Positions 1 through 9,373 of a stretch of 32,633 nucleotides of DNA are shown in pieces; the stretch's first letter is position 1, and every line of letters begins with the position of its first letter. Location: the NCBI GenBank assembly GCA_028701835.1, contig JAQVQA010000008.1, forward strand, positions 1 through 32,633, given 5' to 3'. The DNA is from Candidatus Iainarchaeum sp. GTDB lineage: Archaea > Iainarchaeota > Iainarchaeia > Iainarchaeales > JAAZKV01. The notes under the pieces were generated by a model. That model searched no databases. It saw only the letters and a list, made by a program, of their open reading frames with translations, and was not told the origin of the DNA. Both the position numbers and the translations under genes were made by a program.

Positions 1-1342
1 GAACAGGGACAAGTCCACATTTATCACAATAAATAAAAGGAATCGGAGTCCCCCAATATCTTTGCCTGGAAATTAACCAATCTCTTAACTTGAAGTTAAC
101 TGTTCGCTTACCAATTCCTTTAGAAATTAAGTAATCAGTAATTTTTTCTATTGCAACCCTATTTTCAAGATTATTAAATTCACCAGAATTAACCAAAACC
201 CCATCTTCAACATAAGCTTTTTTCATTTCATCTACGTTAAAAGCAATAGAATTTTTAGGTCGAATAACTAACTTAAGAGGAATATTATATTTTTTAGCAA
301 ATTCATAATCTCTTTGATCGTGAGTCGGTACAGCCATTACCATTCCTGAACCATAATCAGCAACAACAAAATTTCCTGCATACACGGGAACTTTCTCGTT
401 AGTCATTGGATTAATTGCGTAAGAACCAGTAAATACTCCTTCCTTATCCATTTCTTCCATTTCTTTTTCAGAAACACTTTTTAATTTCTTTAAAAATTCT
501 TCAACAGTACTTTTCTGTTCAGGAGTAACAAACGAAAACAATTTACTATGCTGTGCACTAACAACAACAAATGTAACTCCAAAAATAGTATCAGGACGCG
601 TTGTAAAAACAGGCCAAACTTCACCATTTATCTTGAATTCAATTTCTGTACCATAACTTTTTCCAATCCAATTTTTTTGCATTGATTTAATTCTCTCAGG
701 CCAATCTAAATCATCAATCATTTCCAAAAGTTCTTCAGCATAAGCAGTAGTTTTTATGAACCATTGTTCTAAGTGCTTTATTTCAACATCAGTGTCATTG
801 TGTCTCCAGCATTTACCATTATGAACCTGTTCATTTGCAAGAACTGTATTACATTTATTACACCAATTAACTGCAGATTTTTTTCTATAAACTAAGCCCT
901 TCTCAAAGAATTTTAAAAAAAAGTACTGGTTCCACTTATAATATTCATGAACAGATGTTTTAACTAACTTATCCCAATCATAACTTATTCCCAAAGCTTT
1001 TTGTTGAATCATGAAGTTTTCAATAGAACTTTTTGTGTAATCATCAGGGTGTTGACCAGCTTTAATTGCAGCATTTTCAGCAGGAAGCCCCAAAGCATCA
1101 TAACCCATTGGATAAAGAACAGAACAGCCATTCATTCTCCAATACCTTGCTTGAATATCCCCAATAGTATAATTCAAAGCATGCCCCATGTGAAGCCCCG
1201 CTGCAGAAGGGTAAGGAAACATTTCAAGAACATAAAAATTTTTGTCAGATGATTTTGTAAAAAAAGTTTTTGCGTTATCCCAACTAGTTTGCCATTTACT
1301 TTCAATACTATGAAAATCAACTATCAAATCCAACAAAATCAC
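1..1342 (-). CDS. leuS: Leucyl-tRNA synthetase, bacterial-type, N-terminal part (runs off the window edge)
   Basis: Manual minus-strand translation gives ...KNFYVLEMFPYPSAAGLHMGHALNYTIGDIQARYWRMNGCSVLYPMGYDALGLPAENAA... and ...NFKLRDWLISRQRYWGTPIPFIYCDKCG. Start uncertain (GTG at 1342 or a downstream TTG). Confidence 0.93.
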   Translation of the reverse strand, partial: MILLDLIVDFHSIESKWQTSWDNAKTFFTKSSDKNFYVLEMFPYPSAAGLHMGHALNYTIGDIQARYWRMNGCSVLYPMGYDALGLPAENAAIKAGQHPDDYTKSSIENFMIQQKALGISYDWDKLVKTSVHEYYKWNQYFFLKFFEKGLVYRKKSAVNWCNKCNTVLANEQVHNGKCWRHNDTDVEIKHLEQWFIKTTAYAEELLEMIDDLDWPERIKSMQKNWIGKSYGTEIEFKINGEVWPVFTTRPDTIFGVTFVVVSAQHSKLFSFVTPEQKSTVEEFLKKLKSVSEKEMEEMDKEGVFTGSYAINPMTNEKVPVYAGNFVVADYGSGMVMAVPTHDQRDYEFAKKYNIPLKLVIRPKNSIAFNVDEMKKAYVEDGVLVNSGEFNNLENRVAIEKITDYLISKGIGKRTVNFKLRDWLISRQRYWGTPIPFIYCDKCGLVPV

Positions 1343-1668
1343 TAAATTATTTAGAATAAGAAACTCTTTTTAATGTTGTATTAAGCTATAATAGACCACC
1401 TAATTTTTAATTAAATAAATAACCATTAACCAACGTGAGCTCAAAAGAATAATAAAAAAGGTTTTTTACAAATCAAACAAAACTTGATTGCACATAAAAA
1501 ACAAATAATTTTTTTACTGTTTTACAAAAAAAATTAAATTAAAAGCAACAAATAACAGAGTGTTAAAATCATTTTATTTAAATAAATTGTTAAAAAATAA
1601 AAAAATGAATTCATTGAATTATCCCAAAAAGAAACCAATAAATAACCCCAACTTCCTACTAATATTGC

Positions 1669-2634
1669 ATGAGGAATAATTTTACAGGAATAATATTTTC
1701 ACTTATAATACTAATTAGTTTTGTAATGGGAGGTTATTTTTTTTCCCAAACTCAAATTAGTTTAAATAGCTTCTTAACCATAAACATCGGTCCTTTATTT
1801 GAATCAATAATCTCTTTAGATTTTTTATTATTTTGTGTAAGTATTTCAATAGGGCTTGGAGTAATGATAAGTTTAGGTTCTTTTTATGAAATAAAAAAAG
1901 CAACTATATTTGCAACCGGGTCTTATTTATTATCAATTATAATTACAGTAATTTTATTTAATTTATATGATTTTTTAGCCCCTTTATTAATAAGCGCATT
2001 TACTATAGTATTTTGTATTAAATCTCTTCAAAAAGCAAGGGAATACAAAATTTTTCCAATATTAAGAATAGGAATTTATTCTTCAAGTCAATTCTTTTTA
2101 ATTTTCTCAACAGCATTCTTTTTTTTGTTATTCTTTAATTCAATTAACCAAATTAGTTATCTGGAATCAAATTTTTCAAACGAAATACTTGGTTCAACTA
2201 TAGGAAACGAAGTTACCCTAAGTGATCAATTCACTTTACAATTGGCACAAGCAATCGCAAAAAATCAATCCGATACAATCGAATTAATGCAAAATCAAGA
2301 AGAATTACTTAGAATGACTGATGAAGGAATAACCGATGCCTTAATCTATAATCAAAAATTATCTGCATACAAAACCGCTTATAGTGAAGAAGAATATATC
2401 CAAAAAATAGCAGAAACCATGAAGAATAATCAATTAAATATAGGGGAAGAAATTGTTAATAAATTTCCAATAATCAAATTAATGGCAAAATACGCTTTTT
2501 TATTATACCCTTTATCAGCATTTTTATTAATTCTATTCATAGGAAACATAATCATAAAAAATCTTGCAGGATTAATTTTTTCAGGAATTGTTAAATATTA
2601 TCCAAATATTGAAGAAACCGAAAAAAAAGCATAA
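1669..2634 (+). CDS. Multi-pass membrane protein of unknown function
   Basis: ORF track; several hydrophobic segments flanking a soluble Glu/Gln-rich region (about residues 190-270); no family recognised. Confidence 0.7.
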   Translation: MRNNFTGIIFSLIILISFVMGGYFFSQTQISLNSFLTINIGPLFESIISLDFLLFCVSISIGLGVMISLGSFYEIKKATIFATGSYLLSIIITVILFNLYDFLAPLLISAFTIVFCIKSLQKAREYKIFPILRIGIYSSSQFFLIFSTAFFFLLFFNSINQISYLESNFSNEILGSTIGNEVTLSDQFTLQLAQAIAKNQSDTIELMQNQEELLRMTDEGITDALIYNQKLSAYKTAYSEEEYIQKIAETMKNNQLNIGEEIVNKFPIIKLMAKYAFLLYPLSAFLLILFIGNIIIKNLAGLIFSGIVKYYPNIEETEKKA

Positions 2635-2666
2635 TAATTAAAACACCTAAAACATGAGGATTATTT

Positions 2667-3278
2667 ATGAACGAAAAGATTGTTCTTGATGATAAAAGCT
2701 TTAAAGCACTTTCAGCAGACTCAAGAGTGGGAATCTTAAAAAGTTTAAATGAAAGAAGAAGAACATTAAGTGAATTAAGTCAAAAACTTGATTTAGGAAA
2801 CTCCACTATTAAAGAACACTGTGACATACTTGTTAGTGCTGATTTAATAAAACAAATTGATGAAGGAAGAAAGTGGAAGTACTATGAATTAACTCAAAAA
2901 GGAAAACAAATTGTTTCTCCTAATTTAATGGAAGAAGTTAAAGTCTTAATCTTATTATGCATAGGGGTTTTCTTAGTCGGAGGATTTATTTTAATGAATT
3001 TAAACCTTATCAATAATTTTGATTTTATTAACACAAATAATAATCAAACATTATTAGAAAAAACGGACTTTACTATTAGAGAAACTTCAATTGATGCACC
3101 TTTACTCTCAAAAAATGTTGGAGAAGAAGAGATTAATCCAATTAATAGTCAAAATTTATTTAATTATCCAATAGAATCAAATTCAGAAACAATTACTAAA
3201 GAATTTTATGCAATAAGCATTTTAATATCCTTAATAACAGGGATAATTATAGGGTGGATTTTTTTAAGAAGAATCTGA
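2667..3278 (+). CDS. Winged-helix (ArsR-like) transcriptional regulator with C-terminal transmembrane segments
   Basis: N-terminal KALSADSRVGILKSLNERRRTLSELSQKLDLGNSTIKEHCDILVSADLIKQ...WKYYELTQKGKQIV is a wHTH; two C-terminal hydrophobic helices; RBS-like ATGAGGA upstream. Confidence 0.85.
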   Translation: MNEKIVLDDKSFKALSADSRVGILKSLNERRRTLSELSQKLDLGNSTIKEHCDILVSADLIKQIDEGRKWKYYELTQKGKQIVSPNLMEEVKVLILLCIGVFLVGGFILMNLNLINNFDFINTNNNQTLLEKTDFTIRETSIDAPLLSKNVGEEEINPINSQNLFNYPIESNSETITKEFYAISILISLITGIIIGWIFLRRI

Positions 3279-3329
3279 TTAACACAAGAAATAAAATTAA
3301 ATCATAAATTTTTTAGAAAATTGATTTAA

Positions 3330-3926
3330 TTAAATAAACCACATTATAAAGAGAATAATAATTAGTAATACTTCAAATGCAATTAATACTATTAAACCCC
3401 CTCCAATTAATTCAATTAATCCACTACCTTTAGAAGAAGGGTTCATGTATTCAAAAGGACTTTTTTCTTCAACAACTTCTTTTTTTGACTCAACTAATTC
3501 AGGTTTATCTTCAACACTACTAGAATAATTTTTTTCTTCAACAATTGTTGGCTTTATTGAAATATCCTCAATTATTTTTTTATTATAATTGTTTTTAGAA
3601 ATTCTTTTAACATTTTTTTTTGAAGACTTATTTTTATCATTTTTATTTGTTAAATATGTCTTAGTTATTTCTTTTTTCTTATAAATCCCTTTTTTATTTT
3701 TGTTTGAACTTTTTTCTTTAACTACAGTTTTTTTTTCAATAACTTCAACAAACTTTTTTGAAGAATCATTATTTTTACTAGAATTATTTAAAATAGCTTT
3801 TTTTTCAGCCTCAAGCTCCAAAGCTATTTTTGCAGCATCTAAATAAGAATCTTTATTCCCTTTTTTGTTGTTAGAAACCATTACAAAAATAAGAATTAAC
3901 CCTATTAAATACTTAATCCTGAACAA
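3330..3926 (-). CDS. Lys/Ser-rich low-complexity protein with N- and C-terminal hydrophobic segments
   Basis: ORF track; hydrophobic N-terminus, basic low-complexity middle, C-terminal TM helix. Confidence 0.6.
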   Translation of the reverse strand: MFRIKYLIGLILIFVMVSNNKKGNKDSYLDAAKIALELEAEKKAILNNSSKNNDSSKKFVEVIEKKTVVKEKSSNKNKKGIYKKKEITKTYLTNKNDKNKSSKKNVKRISKNNYNKKIIEDISIKPTIVEEKNYSSSVEDKPELVESKKEVVEEKSPFEYMNPSSKGSGLIELIGGGLIVLIAFEVLLIIILFIMWFI

Positions 3927-3990
3927 AAAAATTATGTTTTTTATGAAAAAGAATATAAAACCCTCTACTCTTGTTTGATATGGTATTAAA

Positions 3991-4902
3991 ATGAATGATT
4001 ATGATGTAGTAATTATTGGAGCTGGACCCGCAGGACTAACTGCAAGTTTATATTGTGCAAGATACGGCTTGAAAACAGTAATTATTGAAAAAGGAATAAT
4101 TGGGGGAACAGCTTCATGGGCAGGAAGTATTCAAAATTACCCTGGTTACTTAGATATTAGTGGACTTGAATTAATGATGAAGTTTGAAGAACAAGCAAAA
4201 AAAGCAGGTGTCATAATAGAACTTGATACCGTTCAAGAAATAAGACCAATTGAGAATGATAAAGAAATAATTCTTTCAGGAAAAAAAATTAAAGCAGGGG
4301 CTGTAATAGTAGCGGTTGGCACAAAGAGTAAATGGTTAAATGTTAAAGGTGAAAAACAATTCCTAAACAAAGGTGTGCATTTTTGTGCTACTTGTGATGG
4401 CCCATTATACCAAAGAAAACCAGTATGTGTTATAGGTTCTGACAATAGAGCTACTGAAGAAGCTATTTATTTATCAAGCGTAACTAAAGAGGTTTTTTTG
4501 CTAAGTCCTCAAAAAGAACTTAGTGCAGATTTCACAAAACAAAAAATGCTTTTAGAAAAAAAAATAGATGTAAAATTGGGTGTAACAATTATTGAACTTT
4601 TTGGAAAAGAAATGCTTGAAGGAATAAAAATCAAGAATAATTTAGGAGAAGAAGAAATACTTAACATAAATGGAGCATTTATTTTTGTAGGCACTCAACC
4701 AAATACAGATTTCATAAATGTGAAAAAAACAGAGCAAGGTAGAATAATTGTTGATAATTCTATGCAAACCAATGAAAAAGGATTATTTGCATGCGGGGAT
4801 TGTATTGAAAAAGAATTAAATCAAATTGCTACTTGTATTGGAGAAGGAGCAATAGCCGCACATACAACTGCAAAATATATTCAAAACAAAGATGTTCAAT
4901 AA
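3991..4902 (+). CDS. trxB: Thioredoxin reductase-like FAD-dependent pyridine nucleotide-disulfide oxidoreductase
   Basis: N-terminal GAGPAGLTAS, redox CATCDG (CxxC), C-terminal GLFACGDC; NADPH motif divergent. Confidence 0.9.
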   Translation: MNDYDVVIIGAGPAGLTASLYCARYGLKTVIIEKGIIGGTASWAGSIQNYPGYLDISGLELMMKFEEQAKKAGVIIELDTVQEIRPIENDKEIILSGKKIKAGAVIVAVGTKSKWLNVKGEKQFLNKGVHFCATCDGPLYQRKPVCVIGSDNRATEEAIYLSSVTKEVFLLSPQKELSADFTKQKMLLEKKIDVKLGVTIIELFGKEMLEGIKIKNNLGEEEILNINGAFIFVGTQPNTDFINVKKTEQGRIIVDNSMQTNEKGLFACGDCIEKELNQIATCIGEGAIAAHTTAKYIQNKDVQ

Positions 4903-4936
4903 ACTTTAAACTTAATCAATTCAAGGGATAAATTAA

Positions 4937-5485
4937 TTATTTTCTTTTAGCACTAAAATCCTTAATTTTAGAATTGTAATCAATTTCAACATTTCTTAAC
5001 ATTCGCTCAATTCTAGAAGGAATTGCTAATTCAATAAAATTAGAACCATTAACCAACTTGATAACAACATCATCTTCATTAACTGAATTAGAAGGTTCAA
5101 AATCAAAATCCCCTCCAAAAGAATTAACAATTCTTACATATCTTGAATTTTTTGACTTAACTTTCTTTAACAATTCATTTATAGCAATAGGGGAAAAAGA
5201 AACTCTAGAAGCAATTTCAAATTCACTTATTCTTTTATTAGCATCAATTATTAATTGATTGATTTCTTTATCATTCAAACCATGCGTTAAACAACCATCT
5301 TGTAAGCTCTCGCTAACTGAAACATGACAACCAATACAATGAAGACCTGCTTGAGCAAAAACAGGAGTCACTTCAGGATATTTAAAAACAATATCCCCTA
5401 TCAAATCAGTTTTTTTTATAAAAAATTTACCACTACTATTCCCCTTTTTTTTTGATTTACTTAATTTAATGACCATAACAACCAA
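4937..5485 (-). CDS. DUF1858 (redox-disulfide) domain fused to a HesB/IscA-like domain lacking the usual cysteines
   Basis: N-half DLIGDIVFKYPEVTPVFAQAGLHCIGCHVSVSESLQDGCLTHGL resembles DUF1858; C-half VSFSPIAINELLKKV...VRIVNSFGGDFDFEP...LRNVEIDYN resembles an A-type carrier fold; start codon uncertain. Confidence 0.75.
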   Translation of the reverse strand: MVVMVIKLSKSKKKGNSSGKFFIKKTDLIGDIVFKYPEVTPVFAQAGLHCIGCHVSVSESLQDGCLTHGLNDKEINQLIIDANKRISEFEIASRVSFSPIAINELLKKVKSKNSRYVRIVNSFGGDFDFEPSNSVNEDDVVIKLVNGSNFIELAIPSRIERMLRNVEIDYNSKIKDFSAKRK

Positions 5486-5540
5486 CAGATGAATTTGTGT
5501 TCATGTGTGTTTATAATACTATACATTATTAAAAAAAATA

Positions 5541-6182
5541 CTATTTTAATCCTTTTTTAGGACAAAGATTTCTTTTATTCAAAAAACAAATGTTGCATTT
5601 AGGATTTCTTGCAACACATATTCTTCTACCATGAGATATAAATAAACCATTAACCCTGCCCCAAATTTTTTTATCAAAAATTTTCAATAAATCCTTCTCA
5701 ATCTTAAATTGTTCTCTAAAATTCGTGAAATTCATCCTTCGAGCAAGTCTTGCGACATGAGTATCTACAGCAATTCCTTCAATAATTCCTTTATTTGCAA
5801 GAACAAGATTTGCAGTTTTCCTACCTACCCCAGGAAGACTAATAAGATCACTCATTCTTAAAGGAATTTTTCCACCATAATTATTTTTAATAATATTAAA
5901 ACATTCAATCACCCTTTTTGCCTTTTGTTTATAAAAACCAGTTGATTTTATTTCAATTTCAAAAATTTTTAAATTTGCATTAGAAAAATCATTAACAGAT
6001 TTATATTTTTTAAACAATTCTTTTGTCACTTTATTTACTTGAGCATCAGTACTTTGTGCAGAAAGAATTATTGCACAAAGCATTTGTGCATCAGTTTTGT
6101 AATCCAAAAACAACAAAGGAACTGAAAAATAATTTTGTTCCAATTTTGAAAAAATTAATCTTGCTCTTTTTTTATCATCCAT
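5541..6182 (-). CDS. nth: Endonuclease III
   Basis: LSAQSTDAQVNKVT, HhH LPGVGRKTANLVLAN, VDTHVARLARR, C-terminal four-Cys Fe-S loop. Confidence 0.95.
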   Translation of the reverse strand: MDDKKRARLIFSKLEQNYFSVPLLFLDYKTDAQMLCAIILSAQSTDAQVNKVTKELFKKYKSVNDFSNANLKIFEIEIKSTGFYKQKAKRVIECFNIIKNNYGGKIPLRMSDLISLPGVGRKTANLVLANKGIIEGIAVDTHVARLARRMNFTNFREQFKIEKDLLKIFDKKIWGRVNGLFISHGRRICVARNPKCNICFLNKRNLCPKKGLK

Positions 6183-6270
6183 AAAAAAACCAAAAAAAAT
6201 GCATTACATTAAAAAAATAACTAAATAAAAAACACAAAAACAAAGTAACTTCCAACATCAACAAAATTTT

Positions 6271-7347
6271 TTAATAATCAAATAATTTTTTTTGAAATCC
6301 ACTATTCTCTTCAAAATTTGAAACTCTCACACCTATCCTTCTTACATATATTGTTGATTCATTTAAAAATGATCTTAATAAATCTCTTGAAACTTCTTTT
6401 AATTCATCAACTGAAGAAATATCTGCAGATTTTGTTCTAGATTTTGTAATCGTATCCATTTTGTCAGTAACAATAATTAGAGAAATTGTCCTAAATCTTT
6501 TATTAAAATACAAAATCTTTTTGTATAACAAATCCACTAAAAAATCAACATTTAAAACAACGACATCAAAATCATTTGAATCTTCTCTAATTGTCATTAA
6601 TCTGCTTAATTGTTGTTTTTCCCTATTAGATTCAACCACTCTAGAATCAATTCCAAAAGAATATTCATAAAACTTTGATCCGAGAGTTTCACCAAACCAA
6701 GATATTAAATCAATCTTCTCGAATTTATGAATATCACTAATATTCACTACTCCATGTCTTTTGAACTCCTCTTCAGTTTTCTCCCCCACTCCAATTAAAT
6801 CCCCAACTTTGTGTTTAAGAAGAAAAGAATTAACTTGATTTGAATAAACCACAAATAAACCATCAGGTTTTTTGATTAAAGAAGCCATTTTTGCAATTAA
6901 TTTATTAGGGCCAATGCCAATAGAACAAGTCAAACCAAGCTCAGATTTTATTCTATGTTTAATTTTAAGTGCAACTTCTTGAGCCTTATCATATCCAAAA
7001 TGACTACTTAAATCAAAATAAGCTTCATCAATTGAAACCTGTTCAACTTTTTCACAAAAATAATCTACCACCTCAAAAACTTTTATAGATACTTCTTCAT
7101 AATAAGATTTGTCTGCATTAATAAAAATAGTTGAAGAATTAGCTAATTTTTTTGCAAGATTCAAAGACATCCCTGATTTTATTTTCAATGCACGTGCTTC
7201 ATAATTACAAGTAGCAATGACACCCGAATTTTCTCTTATCGAAGGCATTACAATAACAATAGGTTTTTCTTTTAAAGAAGGATTTCTAACAACTTCACAT
7301 TGAGCATAGAAATAGTCTAAATCAAGTAACCCAATTATTCTTTCCAT
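6271..7347 (-). CDS. dinB: Y-family DNA polymerase IV (Dpo4/DinB)
   Basis: LLDLDYFYAQCE, VIATCNYEARALKIKSGM, EQVSIDEAYFD, SIGIGPNKLIAKMAS. Confidence 0.95.
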   Translation of the reverse strand: MERIIGLLDLDYFYAQCEVVRNPSLKEKPIVIVMPSIRENSGVIATCNYEARALKIKSGMSLNLAKKLANSSTIFINADKSYYEEVSIKVFEVVDYFCEKVEQVSIDEAYFDLSSHFGYDKAQEVALKIKHRIKSELGLTCSIGIGPNKLIAKMASLIKKPDGLFVVYSNQVNSFLLKHKVGDLIGVGEKTEEEFKRHGVVNISDIHKFEKIDLISWFGETLGSKFYEYSFGIDSRVVESNREKQQLSRLMTIREDSNDFDVVVLNVDFLVDLLYKKILYFNKRFRTISLIIVTDKMDTITKSRTKSADISSVDELKEVSRDLLRSFLNESTIYVRRIGVRVSNFEENSGFQKKLFDY

Positions 7348-7401
7348 AAAATAATATCTTAAAAGAGGTTCTTTTAATTATTACCAAAAAACTTATTTGT
7401 T

Positions 7402-8187
7402 ATGAATAACAAAGAAAAAGAGAAACTTGTAAAAAAATTATATGAAAAATACCCTTACCCATCAAGAATTGATTCTAGTGAAGAAAAACTGAAATCATTT
7501 GCCTTATGGACAGCAAAAACTATTAATGAAAATAACACTTATTGGAAAGGAAAAACAATTCTTGAACTCGGCTGTGGAACAGGAGAACTATCAGTAGGAA
7601 TTGCCTTGTGTGGAGGAAAAGTAACTGCAGTTGATTTTTCAAAAGCATCAATAAAAAAAGCTAAATTGCTTGCTAATAAAAAATGCAAACAAAATAAACC
7701 CACATATTTTCTAAGAAATATTTTAAAACTAAAAGAGAATGAATTCAAAAAAAAATTTGATATAGTTATTGCATTAGGATCCCTCCACCACACAATAAAT
7801 GCAAAAAAAGGATTTGAAATAGGATGTAAAAATCTTGCAAAAGAAGGAATCATGTTTATAGGATTATATAACAAATATTCTAGATTAAGACATCGAATAA
7901 AAAGAATTTTTGTTAGAATTATTGCCGGAGACAATATTGAAAAAAGAATAAAAATAGGAAAATTATTTTTTAATAAAAAAACCCAAAAAGAAAGAATTGC
8001 AGATAAATTTGGACAAATCCATGAATCATACCACAGCATTAATGAAATTTTAGAATGGTTTAAAGAACAAAATATGGAATTTATTGGATCAAAACCAAAT
8101 TACAAAACCCCTATAATTGATGAAATTAATTGGCTTCTTAAAAAAAGAAATGCTTTTTTTGTGATGAGCGGGAAAAAAAAAGCTTAA
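7402..8187 (+). CDS. Class I SAM-dependent methyltransferase
   Basis: ILELGCGTGELSVGIALCGGKVTAVDFSKASI; FDIVIALGSLHHT. Confidence 0.88.
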   Translation: MNNKEKEKLVKKLYEKYPYPSRIDSSEEKLKSFALWTAKTINENNTYWKGKTILELGCGTGELSVGIALCGGKVTAVDFSKASIKKAKLLANKKCKQNKPTYFLRNILKLKENEFKKKFDIVIALGSLHHTINAKKGFEIGCKNLAKEGIMFIGLYNKYSRLRHRIKRIFVRIIAGDNIEKRIKIGKLFFNKKTQKERIADKFGQIHESYHSINEILEWFKEQNMEFIGSKPNYKTPIIDEINWLLKKRNAFFVMSGKKKA

Positions 8188-8261
8188 ATAATAACTAGAA
8201 ATTTCACCAAAAGCTTTAAAAAAACATATGAATAAATTTTCATGAATCGAGGTGTATACAA

Positions 8262-8510
8262 ATGACTAGTGTAATAGTATATTCAACAAATACTTGCCCT
8301 TACTGTGTAATGGCAAAACAATGGCTTAAAGAGAAAAAAGTGGATTTTGAAGAAGTGAATGTGGGAATTGACCAAGAGAAAGCTAAAGAAATGATTCAAA
8401 AAAGCGGTCAAATGGGTGTTCCTGTAATTGATATTGGGGGAGACATAATAATTGGCTTTGATAGACCAAAAATGGAAGGTTCACTAAAAACAAAAGGACT
8501 CATAAAATAA
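8262..8510 (+). CDS. Glutaredoxin-family protein (CPYC)
   Basis: VIVYSTNTCPYCVMAKQWLKEKKVDFEEVNV...GVPVIDIG; RBS GAGGTG upstream. Confidence 0.92.
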   Translation: MTSVIVYSTNTCPYCVMAKQWLKEKKVDFEEVNVGIDQEKAKEMIQKSGQMGVPVIDIGGDIIIGFDRPKMEGSLKTKGLIK

Positions 8511-8514
8511 TAAA

Positions 8515-8560
8515 AATAAAGTTAGTTGATTTGTATTACACAAATCAATTAAACTTTCAA
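8515..8560. terminator. Putative bidirectional terminator hairpin between convergent genes
   Basis: TTGATTTGT...ACAAATCAA 9-bp perfect arms in an AT-rich convergent intergenic gap. Confidence 0.4.
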
Positions 8561-8596
8561 AAAAACCTTAATTAAATTTTTTACTTAAAAAAATTT

Positions 8597-9289
8597 TTAC
8601 AAAACAAATTTTCCATCAATAAATTTAAAATAAACCATTCCAATAAGAATTATTATTCCTAATAAAACCCACCATTGACGAGTAAGATCCACTACAATCA
8701 GTTTCATCGCCTGCATAGCCATAGAAACAGCTAAAACCAATAACCAAAATAAAATAGACCAAAACAAAGCTTTTTTCCACCAAATATTATTAAACATTCC
8801 TCGGCTTCTAACGTGTTTTTTAGATGAATCTTCAACAGAATAATCTTCTCCTAGTTGATCTGATTCACCCTCTTCTTGAAAATCATCTTCACTTTGAGAA
8901 TACTCTTCACCCAACTCATCACTAGAAGAGGTCTCACCAGCAAACTCACTTTCTTCATCAACTTCTTCTTCAACAAGCCTTTTCTTTTCCTTTACTAAAC
9001 CCAAGCCCGTAGCAATAGAAACCTTATCATACCTACTTTTTTTTGAATCAAAAACTTTCCTATTATCAGAATCAATTCTTTGACCCCTATCATGAATAAT
9101 AACTGGTTTTTCAACTATGAAAGTTTTAACACGAACTTTCTCTAATTGAGGCATTTCACTCTTAATTACTTCCTTCATTCTTTGAAAAAACCCTTCATTA
9201 GAAACACTTTTCTTAGAAGAAGCTAAACGATTTGACCTAACACTTCGCTTAGAGACAGATTTATTTCTCTTTTTTGACTTAATAACCAT
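8597..9289 (-). CDS. Hypothetical membrane protein: basic N-terminus, acidic middle, two C-terminal TM helices
   Basis: ORF track; N-term MVIKSKKRNKSVSKRSVRSNR, acidic EEVDEESEFAGETSSSDELGEE..., C-terminal hydrophobic helices. Confidence 0.65.
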   Translation of the reverse strand: MVIKSKKRNKSVSKRSVRSNRLASSKKSVSNEGFFQRMKEVIKSEMPQLEKVRVKTFIVEKPVIIHDRGQRIDSDNRKVFDSKKSRYDKVSIATGLGLVKEKKRLVEEEVDEESEFAGETSSSDELGEEYSQSEDDFQEEGESDQLGEDYSVEDSSKKHVRSRGMFNNIWWKKALFWSILFWLLVLAVSMAMQAMKLIVVDLTRQWWVLLGIIILIGMVYFKFIDGKFVL

Positions 9290-9373
9290 GCAAGAATAAG
9301 TGAAAAGAGGTATTTAATTATTACTAAAAAAAAGTTTTTGATATAATAACGAAACCATGCTTAATAAAAAAAT

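Noticed and set aside
1001-1252. ORF 1001..1252 (+)
   Set aside because: Antisense to leuS, which translates to a clear LeuRS across this interval.
7539-8039. ORF 7539..8039 (-), 166 aa
   Set aside because: Antisense shadow of the SAM methyltransferase; no coding signature.
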